64,000 bases of DNA from Candidatus Nitrosotalea sinensis (GCF_900143675.1 NZ_FRFC01000004.1:124001-188000); one strand, 5' to 3'. Shown: positions 35,331 to 44,367, numbered from the stretch's first letter. Notes: generated from the sequence alone by a model not told the origin. Translations and numbers: made by a program.

Positions 35331-36089
35331 TCACTTTATTGCCTTGATGACCAGGCTTGTAATTTTTCGTCCATTGACCCTTTCGCCCTCCATGTACACT
35401 CTCTCATCTAGGACACTGATATTGTGAAACCCTGCCTTTTTGATGCATTCAATATAATGCTCCCGTGTAAGTGCACCATCTATACAGCTACACCATTGCT
35501 CATGATTTACCTGATCACCACTTAATTCCGTATCTGTTATTAGATCAGAAATAACCATCCTACCCCCATCTCTTAGTATCCTGTAAACTTCCTTGAATGC
35601 ATTTGTCTTATCAGTTACAAGATTAATCACACAATTACTTGTTACAACATCAACAACATTGTCATCAATTGGAATGCCATTTTCAACATCTCCTTTTCTG
35701 AATTCAACATTAGTATATTTTCCATTGGCTGCATTTTGTCTTGCTTTTTCAATCATTTCGCCAGTCATGTCTATGCCAATTACCTTGCCAGAGTGAGATA
35801 CCTTGTTTGCAGAAAGAAACACATCAATTCCCGCACCAGATCCTAAATCTACTACCATTTCGCCCTCCTTAAGATCAGCAAATTTTATTGGGGCACCACA
35901 TCCAACACCCAATACAGATTCTCCGGGTATCGACTTTAGATCTTCTTGAGAATATCCGATTAATTTGGCAGCATCAATCGGAGCATCACCTGTAGTACAA
36001 CCTCCAGGCATGCAGCAACAATCAGAATTACCAGTTAAAGCGATCTTTCCATATCTTTCCTTTACTTTGTCCTTGATTATATCCATCAT
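35331..36089 (-). CDS. arsM: Arsenite S-adenosylmethionine methyltransferase
   Basis: A 252-aa methyltransferase. The SAM motif is VVDLGSGAGIDVF; arsenic-binding cysteines are seen in SDCCCMPGGC, TSNCVINL and HEQWCSCIDGA. It converts arsenite to methylated forms. It is the first gene of the ars operon, 4 nt from arsC. Two start ATGs are adjacent (36089, 36086). The operator-like dyad sits directly upstream. Confidence 0.94.
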   Translation of the reverse strand: MMDIIKDKVKERYGKIALTGNSDCCCMPGGCTTGDAPIDAAKLIGYSQEDLKSIPGESVLGVGCGAPIKFADLKEGEMVVDLGSGAGIDVFLSANKVSHSGKVIGIDMTGEMIEKARQNAANGKYTNVEFRKGDVENGIPIDDNVVDVVTSNCVINLVTDKTNAFKEVYRILRDGGRMVISDLITDTELSGDQVNHEQWCSCIDGALTREHYIECIKKAGFHNISVLDERVYMEGERVNGRKITSLVIKAIK

Positions 36090-36090
36090 T

Positions 36091-36111
36091 ATGGTTTATC
36101 TAGTAAACCAT
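36091..36111. promoter_or_regulatory. Perfect operator-like dyad between arsM and the HxlR regulator
   Basis: ATGGTTTA-TCTAG-TAAACCAT has perfect 8-bp arms. It covers the DNA between the arsM ATG (36089) and its TATA box (ACTTAAA, 36117-36111), so a bound protein would block transcription start. The same A/T box read the other way could serve the regulator gene at 36151. Confidence 0.7.
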
Positions 36112-36150
36112 TTAAGTTGTCAAGGAGAAACTATTACAGTTAGTGTAAAA

Positions 36151-36528
36151 ATGGAAACTAAAAGAAAATCTCTTCCAATGGCAAAAGAAAATTGTAATTT
36201 TGAAGGCTATGACGTTATTTCTTTAATGTCAGAAACTTCAAAGCTTAGAAAAATAATTACAAAAAGAGGTACACTTGAGATCCTGATTCCTTTATGCTGT
36301 ACAACCAAACCTGTAAGATACAAACAATTCAAACAATCCTTGAAAGGAATAAGCAGTAAGACACTTACAACAAGACTAAAGGAGCTTGAAAAAAATGGAG
36401 TTCTAGAGCGACTAGCATATAATGAAATTCCGCCAAGAGTCGAATACAAGCTGACTAGTAAGGGGCAGGATCTTGTAGAATCCATAATTGACTTGCTACA
36501 ATGGATGAAAAAATGGTCTAGAAAATAA
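36151..36528 (+). CDS. HxlR-type winged-helix regulator, probably of the ars operon
   Basis: A 125-aa HxlR-family protein: VRYKQFKQSLKGISSKTLTT, LKELEKNGVLERLAYNE, then PPRVEYKLTSKGQDL. It has Cys residues before the HTH (KENC and IPLCCTT) that could bind arsenite. It is divergent from arsM with the dyad between. Typical ars regulators are ArsR-family; an HxlR member is unusual but the location argues for it. A longer frame extends upstream into arsM and is rejected. Confidence 0.85.
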   Translation: METKRKSLPMAKENCNFEGYDVISLMSETSKLRKIITKRGTLEILIPLCCTTKPVRYKQFKQSLKGISSKTLTTRLKELEKNGVLERLAYNEIPPRVEYKLTSKGQDLVESIIDLLQWMKKWSRK

Positions 36529-36577
36529 AGAGTTTAAAACATTCTTCAACATGTCTAGACGGGCAAGCGCCGCATCT

Positions 36578-36745
36578 CTAGTTGTATAATACCTGTTTTG
36601 CGATCTGATTACACTTGACATGAACCTGCTCGTCGCTAGATTTCCTGCACAGTGAGCACACGAACTGGTTTACCATGCTACATACGGTGCAACGTTGGAA
36701 TTCTTCCATAGTAACACCACAGTTTCTACATGAATCTCTTCGCAT
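36578..36745 (-). CDS. Zinc-finger microprotein, 55 aa
   Basis: Cys-rich: SCRNCG, RCTVC, FVCSLC, then H and C near VHVKCN, so two metal sites are likely. A TATA-like TTTATAAAG (36776-36768) lies about 25-30 nt before the ATG. Not recognised; it is a likely nucleic-acid or protein adaptor. Confidence 0.72.
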   Translation of the reverse strand: MRRDSCRNCGVTMEEFQRCTVCSMVNQFVCSLCRKSSDEQVHVKCNQIAKQVLYN

Positions 36746-36910
36746 AGTTGTAATTTCTATAACTTTCTTTATAAATTATAGCACTCACAGACTTGACACA
36801 CATGTGTAAATATTTGACCAATTTTTTATTTTTAATAGCAAAAAAGGCAGAATTAACAAAAAAAGCGATCATAAAAATACAGTCATAATCAACATTCTAG
36901 GCAAGGAGTT

Positions 36911-39463
36911 CTATTTCCAGAAGAACTGGTCCAATCCCGTCTGTTTTGGTTCTCCAATCAGGCTTGCAAAATCAAGGTCCATGGACGACAGAATCTGATC
37001 AAATGTGCTTTCCATAAATTCCACATATTTTGAAGTATCCACTTCATCAGGTCTTGCAAGTTCCACCGGTTTGACCCCAGGTTTGTTTATTATTTTGACA
37101 TATGCTATGATATCGCCTTTTTTTATCTCTCTTATCTGTTCAAGCAATTTAGCAGCCCTGATATGTTGAGGAATAGTCTTGACATATTCTGACGGCGATT
37201 TACTAATCATCACATGAAATGCAAGATCGGTGAGCGGAATTTGCTTTGATTTTAATTTCTTGGCATAACTTGAGATCATATCGCCAATCTTTGTTTTTGA
37301 CTGGACAAACTCTTGCTCATTTTGTACTTTTGATAATATCTCTAGTATTTCATAAAAGAGATTTTTAATAAATGGCGGAGTGTGTGATTTTTTTCCAGTT
37401 AGTCCCTTGACATCTACTTTGCCATCCTTTTGCACACCAAGATAATTTTTCTTTCTTGTGCTAAATACGACATAACGATATTCCTTGTCAAGATCAAGGT
37501 CAACACCAAATTCTGTCTTTGCCCATTCGACAACTTTCTGTACTTGATCTCTTGAGGGTGCCTTGAGGAAGAGAGAGTCAGTATCCCCATATAGTACATC
37601 AATTCCAAAAGATTTGCATTTTTCAATAGTTTCCACAATCGTATATCTACCAACAGCAGTTGTTGCCTCTGCTACTGGAAGACAGTATAATGGAAATATC
37701 TCAGCACCCATTACACCATAGCTTGCATTCAAGATGACCTTGAGCGCTTGGCTTACTACAGTATAGAGCTGCTTTTGATCAGAAGAAAGACTGGGGTTTT
37801 TTGAGAGGCTTTTGTAATAGTTCACTCTCAAGTCCCGTAGAGAGCCAATCAATATTGCAGTAAGACCATTTTTTTTGGCACATACCCAGTGAGGAGTACC
37901 TGGAATTAAGTTATTTTTGCACTCGTCATGTATGCAACGTACTGTCTCGTATGAGAGGTTTCGTACTTTGATTATGCTGGGATATAGACTTGCAAAATCC
38001 ATTACAGATACGTTAAAGTGAATTCCTTCAGTCGGCTCTACAACCAACCCTCCTCGATATTTCTTGTCTTTTATTACTGCCTCAGTTGATGCAGCGCCAG
38101 ATTTTTGATCAAGTTCTTCTCGCCTTGGAATCAAATAGTTATGTTTTCTATGTTCAAAATAAAACAGACTACGAATCCATTGTGACACTCCCATTCTTGA
38201 GATATCATCAATTGGCATGCGACCAATTCTTGTAATTACAACAAGCAAATTCATTAGAAGATCATTGTTGAAACTTGTCAGTTTCTGCGTGATCCTAGCG
38301 TCATTAAAACAATAGTTTGCAAGTTCGTAAAATGATAGATCTTCCAATTCCCCATCATATTCAGTTTTAGATTCTTCAATAAGTCCCTCACATATGCTGT
38401 TTAATGAAAAGTCAGAATACTTGTGCGAGAATGCATATATCTGAAATGAACGATTTGAGAAAGTTCTGTACAAATCAATATGTACGCCTTTTTTTAGAGT
38501 GGCAGAATCCCTCATCATAATAAGTGGAATATCTTTTAGAGGAATTCCAAGACGTTCGCCTCTGTTATACATAAACGGCATATCAAACTCATCCCCGTTG
38601 AATGTAATTACAAATGGATAATTTTCTAAAACCTTGAATGCATCTCTTATCATATCTACTTCCTTGTCTTCCTCGTAGAAGACTACCTTTACATCAGCAG
38701 GTAATTCACTTGTACCCATCTGCCTGCCGGCTCTTTTTAGAACAAAGACTGACTTGAAATCATCACTTCCACAAAATCCTATTGCAGTGATTTTCTTATC
38801 TGCAACTTTTGGATCAGGAATCCTGCCTGTCTCAGACTCTACCTCAATATCAAATGTAATTCTACGAATGTTTGGAACAGGTTGGTTGAGTAGATTTGCC
38901 CAATCGCTGATATGATTTTGAAATTCTTTGGTATCAATTATTCCAATATTTGTAACCTTGTCAAATAATAGTCCCTTTAGTGCAAGCTGTACCTCATCAG
39001 GTATCTGATATGAGAATTCTTTGAGTTTTCCATCCTCGATGGTATAGTATCTGCCGACTATCAGAGAATTGTCATACAGATAATTTTCATAATACTTGAT
39101 ATCAGACTCCCAAGTATCCATAATGTTTCTTATACTCTTGTCAGTCTGAGTTCCACCAATTGCCAGAGGATCAGTTACAACAATTTTTGTCATGTCAATA
39201 ATACGGTCTTTTAGCAAATCTTGTCTTTTGACACCCTCAAGTTTTAGTACATCAGTTCTATCGGACAAGAACTTCAACTCTTCAGGATTTAATTTCGAAT
39301 AACAGTACGGCTTGTGTCCAGTGTTGTCCATCCATAGTTTCAATGTTTGTGATTTTGGCTCATAGAATTTGAGAACTGCCGATTTTTTCATTCCATCATA
39401 TGCTGCTGACACAAGAAGTGCAGGAGGCATTGTTGTAGTTACTTCTTCTACTGCGTTTGACAT
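36911..39463 (-). CDS. polB: Family B DNA polymerase
   Basis: An 850-aa replicative or repair polymerase. Exonuclease motifs: FDIEVE (204-209), FNGDEFDMP (288-296) and YCFNDA (384-389). Polymerase motifs: DFASLYPS (489-496), KVILNASYG (575-583) and YGDTDS (625-630). The C-terminus ends QTGLDQFFWK, a consensus PCNA-interacting (PIP) box. It follows dCMP deaminase by 5 nt, so the two are an operon linking dTTP supply to DNA synthesis. Confidence 0.97.
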   Translation of the reverse strand: MSNAVEEVTTTMPPALLVSAAYDGMKKSAVLKFYEPKSQTLKLWMDNTGHKPYCYSKLNPEELKFLSDRTDVLKLEGVKRQDLLKDRIIDMTKIVVTDPLAIGGTQTDKSIRNIMDTWESDIKYYENYLYDNSLIVGRYYTIEDGKLKEFSYQIPDEVQLALKGLLFDKVTNIGIIDTKEFQNHISDWANLLNQPVPNIRRITFDIEVESETGRIPDPKVADKKITAIGFCGSDDFKSVFVLKRAGRQMGTSELPADVKVVFYEEDKEVDMIRDAFKVLENYPFVITFNGDEFDMPFMYNRGERLGIPLKDIPLIMMRDSATLKKGVHIDLYRTFSNRSFQIYAFSHKYSDFSLNSICEGLIEESKTEYDGELEDLSFYELANYCFNDARITQKLTSFNNDLLMNLLVVITRIGRMPIDDISRMGVSQWIRSLFYFEHRKHNYLIPRREELDQKSGAASTEAVIKDKKYRGGLVVEPTEGIHFNVSVMDFASLYPSIIKVRNLSYETVRCIHDECKNNLIPGTPHWVCAKKNGLTAILIGSLRDLRVNYYKSLSKNPSLSSDQKQLYTVVSQALKVILNASYGVMGAEIFPLYCLPVAEATTAVGRYTIVETIEKCKSFGIDVLYGDTDSLFLKAPSRDQVQKVVEWAKTEFGVDLDLDKEYRYVVFSTRKKNYLGVQKDGKVDVKGLTGKKSHTPPFIKNLFYEILEILSKVQNEQEFVQSKTKIGDMISSYAKKLKSKQIPLTDLAFHVMISKSPSEYVKTIPQHIRAAKLLEQIREIKKGDIIAYVKIINKPGVKPVELARPDEVDTSKYVEFMESTFDQILSSMDLDFASLIGEPKQTGLDQFFWK

Positions 39464-39468
39464 TCACA

Positions 39469-40005
39469 TCACTTTGGTGTCAAGTTGGAATTTGGTTCTT
39501 CAAGTAGAACCTGTATCCAGCGGTTTATTCGCTTTTTGTCAAGAATTACAATTTCAAGCCCTGCTTGACGTAACAAATCATAATCAGTTTCAGGATAGTT
39601 TCCAAGGCATACTATTTTTTTTATCCCTATTGTGATTGCCATCTTGCTACATTCCAAGCACGTGATAAATGTGGTATATAGAGTAGAGTCCTTTGTGCCA
39701 GACCCAACTCCCAAGATAGCACAATGCATTATTGCATTTGCTTCAGCATGATTGCACAGACATCTATCAAGACCTTCACCTGATGCTATTTTTCCCTCCA
39801 TTCTCATTTGGCATCTCTTGCAGCCGCCCTCAAAGCAGTTTTTTACTCCAGGAGGTGTTCCATTATACCCGGTAGCAATTTGCCTGTTATTTCGAACAAT
39901 TACTGCTCCAACTTGTCTTGTGATACAGTTAGAACGCAATTTTGCAAGTTCTGCCTGGAGCATGAAGTATTCATCCCAAGTAGGTCGGTCAAATGCCTTG
40001 TCCAT
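39469..40005 (-). CDS. dCMP deaminase family protein
   Basis: A 178-aa zinc deaminase with CNHAEANAI and TCLECSK for the zinc site, plus additional cysteines (GGCKRCQM) often seen in dCMP deaminases. It makes dUMP for thymidylate synthesis. The ATG at 40005 is preferred; the upstream TTG (40029) lies in the TATA-like CTTATATTGG, which is about 25 nt before 40005. Confidence 0.9.
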   Translation of the reverse strand: MDKAFDRPTWDEYFMLQAELAKLRSNCITRQVGAVIVRNNRQIATGYNGTPPGVKNCFEGGCKRCQMRMEGKIASGEGLDRCLCNHAEANAIMHCAILGVGSGTKDSTLYTTFITCLECSKMAITIGIKKIVCLGNYPETDYDLLRQAGLEIVILDKKRINRWIQVLLEEPNSNLTPK

Positions 40006-40125
40006 ATAGGAACTGGTCCAACCCTCCAATATAAGATTACAAATCTAGTCAAAACACAATCGAGTACAGCATAGCTATTGATCCTAAACAAGCTTTTTAC
40101 CAAGATGTTGTAAATTGTAAATTAA

Positions 40126-41640
40126 TTGAGCGATAATTTCGTAGAACACAGGTACATCAAAAAGTCAACCATAGAGCACAGAGATTACCAACATAATCTT
40201 GCCAAGCAAGCAATTGCAGAAAATTGCCTAATAGTATTACCAACAGGACTTGGAAAAACCACAGTAGCATTACATGTGATTGCCGAGTTTGTATCACGTG
40301 GAAAAGGAGGAGTCTTGTTCTTGGCTCCCACCAGAGTCTTGGCACATCAACATTATGAATTTTTGAAAAACAACTTGTTGATAGACGATATTGCTCTTGT
40401 CACTGGAGAAGATCTACTTGCCAAGAGAAAAAAACTTTGGATAAACAGCATAATCTGTGCAACACCTGAGATTGTAAAAAATGATCTAGATAGACAGATT
40501 GTATCCCCTGAACAATTTTCTCTAGTCATCTTTGATGAAGCACATAGAACAGTTGGAGATTATGCTTACTCAGGAATTGCAGAACGTTTTGCAGATATGG
40601 ATGTGCGAATAATTGGAATGACTGCAACCCTTCCAAGTGAAAAACAAAAAGCAGAGGAAATGGTCAAGATATTAAAAATTGCAAGTATTGCCCAGAGAAC
40701 AGAAGAAAGTCCAGATGTAAGCCCGTATGTACAGCAGACAGATACACAATGGATAACAGTAGAGCTTCCACCGGAGATGAAAGAGATTCAATCATTGATC
40801 AAAGCTGCAATTGATTCTAGGTACACGGAACTTAAGCGACTTGGTCTGAATCTTTCAGGAGGCAGATCCATGTCAGAGCTACTACGGGTCAGAGACTTTG
40901 TAATACGACAAAATCGTCGTGCTGCCAAACCACTCTTTACTGCAATACGTCTTATTCATGCACTAAATGTCTTTGAATCACATGGAGTGACATCTTTTCT
41001 GCGATTCTGTGAGAGAACTCAAGAGAAGAAAGGTGCCGGAATTAGAGACTTGTTTGAAAATGACTTGAATTTTGGCAAGGCAGTAAGACTTGCACAACAG
41101 GCACAGCAAAAAGGAATTGAACACTCCAAGATCGACAAACTAAGAGATGTCTTACAAGGAATATCTGGAAAGGCACTTGTTTTTACAAGCTATAGGGACT
41201 CTGTAGATATAATACATCAGAAACTAAATGAGATGGGAATCCCTTCTGGGTTTTTAATAGGAAAAGCTGGCGAGACAGGACTCAAGCAAAAAAAACAGAT
41301 AGAAACAATACAAAAATTCCGAGATGATCAATACAAGGTTCTAATTGCAACAAGAGTAGGAGAAGAAGGATTAGACATATCTGAAGTCAACCTAGTGGTC
41401 TTTTTTGATAATGTCCCAAGCTCTATTCGTTACATACAGCGAAAGGGTAGAACTGGAAGAAAAGATTACGGAAAACTCGTAGTTTTAATTGCAAAAGACA
41501 CCACTGATGAAACCTATTACTGGATAGGAAAACGCAAAGTCACTGCAGCAAAAAACATGGGAGAAAAAATGAACAGATTCCTAGAGCAACAAGAGACTCC
41601 AAAGATAAAGAACAAGACAGGCCTTGATTCATTTTTCTAG
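40126..41640 (+). CDS. Hef-type (FANCM/MPH1) DNA helicase without nuclease domain
   Basis: A 504-aa SF2 helicase: Walker A PTGLGKTT (39-46), DEAH box (137-140), GMTATLP, then a helicase C domain with TRVGEEGLDISEV and QRKGRTGR. The region between the two RecA folds is the Hef-type insertion. The XPF nuclease seen in euryarchaeal Hef is absent. It ends KTGLDSFF, a PIP-like peptide with Lys in place of Gln. It acts at stalled forks. The start is TTG. Confidence 0.93.
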   Translation: MSDNFVEHRYIKKSTIEHRDYQHNLAKQAIAENCLIVLPTGLGKTTVALHVIAEFVSRGKGGVLFLAPTRVLAHQHYEFLKNNLLIDDIALVTGEDLLAKRKKLWINSIICATPEIVKNDLDRQIVSPEQFSLVIFDEAHRTVGDYAYSGIAERFADMDVRIIGMTATLPSEKQKAEEMVKILKIASIAQRTEESPDVSPYVQQTDTQWITVELPPEMKEIQSLIKAAIDSRYTELKRLGLNLSGGRSMSELLRVRDFVIRQNRRAAKPLFTAIRLIHALNVFESHGVTSFLRFCERTQEKKGAGIRDLFENDLNFGKAVRLAQQAQQKGIEHSKIDKLRDVLQGISGKALVFTSYRDSVDIIHQKLNEMGIPSGFLIGKAGETGLKQKKQIETIQKFRDDQYKVLIATRVGEEGLDISEVNLVVFFDNVPSSIRYIQRKGRTGRKDYGKLVVLIAKDTTDETYYWIGKRKVTAAKNMGEKMNRFLEQQETPKIKNKTGLDSFF

Positions 41641-41694
41641 ACAAGCCACATACAAATCACAAGTTAAATATCATTAAAATCTCACAAACTTTTG

Positions 41695-42468
41695 ATGAAA
41701 ACCGCAAGGAATGCCCTTCTGTTACTTTGTATTATTTTACCATCACTCTTAGTTCCAATCTATGCTGATAGCTCTTCAGGACTTGCAGTATCTACAAACA
41801 AAGATTCCTATCAACCAGGAGACAAGGTTACAATCAGCGGTTCTGTGTCCCAAATAATTGACAACAATCCTGTCACCATCATAGTAAGAAATCCAATGGG
41901 AAATGTCTATGATGTAGGACAGGTCAAACTATTGAATAATCTCTTTGTTCACGATTTTGTGATAAATGATGATTCTCTTGGTGGTACGTATACAGTGAAT
42001 GTAAAATACGGAACATCATCAAACCAATTGCACTTTGTTTTAAATGCCGGAGTTCTCACTACTATTCCAATCTATGACAGTGAAATAAAGATTAGAACAA
42101 ACAGTACAAATCCAATAAAATATGGAGATGTCTCAGTATCCACAGTTGATAAGACAATCAACATATTTATGGATACATCAGACATTACAGGAAGTTCAAC
42201 ATATCAACAGTACCAAATTCCAAAACAAGTCATTGATACACCAGGAGGAAATATCATTGTAAAAATAGACGGTAAACAAACACTATGTCCTCAGAGTGAG
42301 ACAGACACTATGAGAATACTTGATTGTACCATTCCTGCCAACTCTAAAGAAATTGAATTTACAGGAACAATAGTTATTCCAGAGTTTGGTCCCCTGGCAG
42401 GACTTGTAATACTGGCATCAATATCATCTGTAATAGTTTTCTCAAGAATTACCAAGACACGTTTTTGA
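41695..42468 (+). CDS. PEFG-CTERM surface protein with Ig-like domains
   Basis: A 257-aa exported protein with a signal peptide (1-24), VSTNKDSYQPGDKVTISGS opening a beta-sandwich, a second beta domain, then VIPEFGPLAG, a hydrophobic helix and a basic end: the PEFG-CTERM signal. It is the same architecture as 4997-5524. A TATA-like AGTTAAATATC lies about 25-30 nt before the ATG (a TTG precedes). Confidence 0.88.
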   Translation: MKTARNALLLLCIILPSLLVPIYADSSSGLAVSTNKDSYQPGDKVTISGSVSQIIDNNPVTIIVRNPMGNVYDVGQVKLLNNLFVHDFVINDDSLGGTYTVNVKYGTSSNQLHFVLNAGVLTTIPIYDSEIKIRTNSTNPIKYGDVSVSTVDKTINIFMDTSDITGSSTYQQYQIPKQVIDTPGGNIIVKIDGKQTLCPQSETDTMRILDCTIPANSKEIEFTGTIVIPEFGPLAGLVILASISSVIVFSRITKTRF

Positions 42469-42474
42469 AAAATA

Positions 42475-42705
42475 TTAGGACAGGTTTGCCCTAGATGCAA
42501 TTTCACGTATCTTGTCCCGCATATCAGAGATCTCATTCCTATAATTTTCAATCTCTTTTTTTGCAAGATAGTTGTCTTTTTGAAATTTATCCAGATGAGA
42601 TTCACATATCCAAAGAAATTCTAGATCATAAGATATAGAATCATGTGAGTAATTTTCTGAAATTGCGTCAGGATGTTCTTTTTCAAACAACATCATCTCA
42701 GGCAA
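42475..42705 (-). CDS. Small coiled-coil protein, 76 aa
   Basis: N-terminal acidic region, then a charged coiled coil of about 45 residues (KEIENYRNEISDMRDKIREI). It overlaps the upstream gene by 13 nt, so the two are translationally linked. Not recognised. Confidence 0.7.
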   Translation of the reverse strand: MPEMMLFEKEHPDAISENYSHDSISYDLEFLWICESHLDKFQKDNYLAKKEIENYRNEISDMRDKIREIASRANLS

Positions 42706-42932
42706 GTAACCAAGTTATTTCTGACCATTTCCAAGAAAGAATCCAATTCTTTTTTTAGAGATTTGTTATCTCGAATTTTCTGGGTCCAAACAGGTTTGGT
42801 CCTGTCATGATGAACAAGTTCTTCACATGCCAAGTCAACACCAAACACATTCAAGACATCTTTTGTTATTTCATCATGAATATTTTCAGATATTTTTATC
42901 AAATCACTAGTAGAATCATCCTTGAATTTCAT
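42693..42932 (-). CDS. Small helical protein, 79 aa
   Basis: Predicted all-helical, with two internal cysteines (VDLACEELVHHDRTKPVW and LVTCLR). First gene of a two-gene unit with the coiled-coil protein. Not recognised. Confidence 0.7.
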   Translation of the reverse strand: MKFKDDSTSDLIKISENIHDEITKDVLNVFGVDLACEELVHHDRTKPVWTQKIRDNKSLKKELDSFLEMVRNNLVTCLR

Positions 42933-43048
42933 ACACTATACGGTAATTTGCTCCTGATACTTGGCTATGTCCAAATAATGTAACAAATTAGTGTAAGGAT
43001 AACACAATAATCAAAAAGTTATTTAACATCAAGTTTTGCCTAGCTTGT

Positions 43049-43300
43049 ATGATTACATACGTTCTTGCAACATGCATACCAGGAAATGAAAAGGAAGTAA
43101 TCCAAGAAATAAAAAAACTTCCAAATGTGGTCGAAGTAAACGGAATAATGGGCAAGTATGACATATTTGTAAAGGTCCAATCAAGTGATGTAACAAAGGT
43201 TGATTCCACCATAGGCAAACTGCGAAGTGTTCCACATGTCACAGGCACCGTTTCAATACCCGTCCTTTACGGTCAAGGCGGAACAGTAGACAACGAATAA
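43049..43300 (+). CDS. Stand-alone Lrp/AsnC RAM-domain protein
   Basis: An 83-aa AsnC_trans_reg domain: TYVLATCIPGNEKEVIQEI, then IMGKYDIFVKVQ and HVTGTVSIPVL. No HTH. It is the third of this kind in the window (15633, 15866). A sensor or a partner for a full Lrp protein. Confidence 0.88.
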   Translation: MITYVLATCIPGNEKEVIQEIKKLPNVVEVNGIMGKYDIFVKVQSSDVTKVDSTIGKLRSVPHVTGTVSIPVLYGQGGTVDNE

Positions 43301-43370
43301 TCTCCAGTATATTTTTCCTTTATTTTAACAAAAACGCCAAGATTATCTATGTTGAGTACAATATTATATC

Positions 43371-43766
43371 ATGGACAGGATAATAGAGGTCTCAGACCCA
43401 CATAGGATAAACAGAGCACCTGACAAAACAGTTGTTTTGCTGTCAAATGGTAAGTTTTTTGAGCGAGGTCATATTGTCAAAAATATTTGTTTGAATCTAT
43501 ACATACAACACAGAACTGAGAATATTGGCCCTTATTCCTTGATAACAGTGCTTGTGGAAACAGACAAGGGAACAATAGAGATGACATACGACGAAGGATA
43601 CAGAGGAGTAAATGCATTGGAAGAAGCAGTAGCATTTCTAACCTCTCACATAGGAATATCAGGTTTGATTCTAAGGTCCATCATACAACTAGACCAGTCA
43701 TTAAATAGAAACAATTTATTGGTGATAGCGCCAAGTGAGCAGGATCTTGAGTTTTATGAAGTTTGA
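43371..43766 (+). CDS. Conserved hypothetical protein, 131 aa
   Basis: A soluble mixed alpha/beta protein with Arg-rich N-terminus (DPHRINRAPDKTVVLLS) and strands such as SLITVLVETDKGTIEMTY. I do not recognise the family. Its last 11 nt overlap the start of the zinc microprotein at 43756. Confidence 0.7.
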   Translation: MDRIIEVSDPHRINRAPDKTVVLLSNGKFFERGHIVKNICLNLYIQHRTENIGPYSLITVLVETDKGTIEMTYDEGYRGVNALEEAVAFLTSHIGISGLILRSIIQLDQSLNRNNLLVIAPSEQDLEFYEV

Positions 43767-43884
43767 AAGAAAGCCAATAATATCAATTCCCACATGTGCC
43801 ATGTGCGCCAAACCTGTCAAAGAGCACAGTCCAGAACAGATGAAATTATGTACGGAAGAAAGACGCAAATCTCTTGCAAAATAA
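43756..43884 (+). CDS. Zinc-finger microprotein, 42 aa (C-x2-C-x6-H-x7-C)
   Basis: TCAMCAKPVKEHSPEQMKLC carries the spacing C-x2-C-x6-H-x7-C. The microprotein at 44173 on the other strand has the same spacing and similar sequence (CPICRKPFAEHSGLQEQIC), so these are a family. It overlaps the upstream gene by 11 nt. Confidence 0.75.
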   Translation: MKFERKPIISIPTCAMCAKPVKEHSPEQMKLCTEERRKSLAK

Positions 43885-43906
43885 TTTTAAAGCGAGTATA
43901 AAAAAT

Positions 43907-44167
43907 TTGGTACAATACATTGCAGTCCCACCAGATACATACGTCAGAGTAAAAAGAGGACTGCAAGAAGACCACATGGTGTCACAGTATCCATCATTTC
44001 ATGAATCCATGTATGATTCATTTGAGATAATATCAATAGAAGGAAGGGCAGCAATCCATTATTACAAAAATGGAAGACTAGCATTGGAAGGAGATGAGAA
44101 CAATTCATTTTTCCGGAGAATAGTTCGTCAGGTAAACAAGATTGTTTCAACAAGAGATTATCTCTAA
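43907..44167 (+). CDS. Hypothetical protein, 86 aa
   Basis: A basic small protein with VQYIAVPPDTYVRVKRGL at the start and a mixed alpha/beta fold. The start is TTG at 43907, about 20 nt after a TATA-like TTTTAAAG; a TTG at 43874 is also in frame but lies before this box. Not recognised. Confidence 0.65.
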   Translation: MVQYIAVPPDTYVRVKRGLQEDHMVSQYPSFHESMYDSFEIISIEGRAAIHYYKNGRLALEGDENNSFFRRIVRQVNKIVSTRDYL

Positions 44168-44172
44168 AGGCC

Positions 44173-44328
44173 TTATTTTGAATCAGTGCCGGGCCAATTT
44201 TCCACATCAAACCCAGGACAATTTCCGGAAAACTCTCGTACCATTATGACACGACAAATTTGTTCTTGTAATCCCGAGTGTTCAGCAAACGGTTTTCTAC
44301 ATATAGGACAGCGCGTTTTCTTGAACAA
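44173..44328 (-). CDS. Zinc-finger microprotein, 51 aa (C-x2-C-x6-H-x7-C)
   Basis: RCPICRKPFAEHSGLQEQIC matches the 43756 microprotein in spacing and residues (KP and EHS shared). The start is TTG at 44328, exactly 25 nt after a TATA-like CATTAAGAG, so a leaderless TTG start. The last 20 residues are acidic. It is convergent with 43907 (5 nt between stops). Confidence 0.72.
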   Translation of the reverse strand: MFKKTRCPICRKPFAEHSGLQEQICRVIMVREFSGNCPGFDVENWPGTDSK

Positions 44329-44367
44329 TACAAGATACACTCATGATTCTCTTAATGAAATTTTCTC

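Noticed and set aside
35965-36150. Longer N-terminus for the HxlR regulator with a hydrophobic stretch
   Set aside because: It lies antisense to arsM and across the operator; the conserved domain begins after the ATG at 36151.
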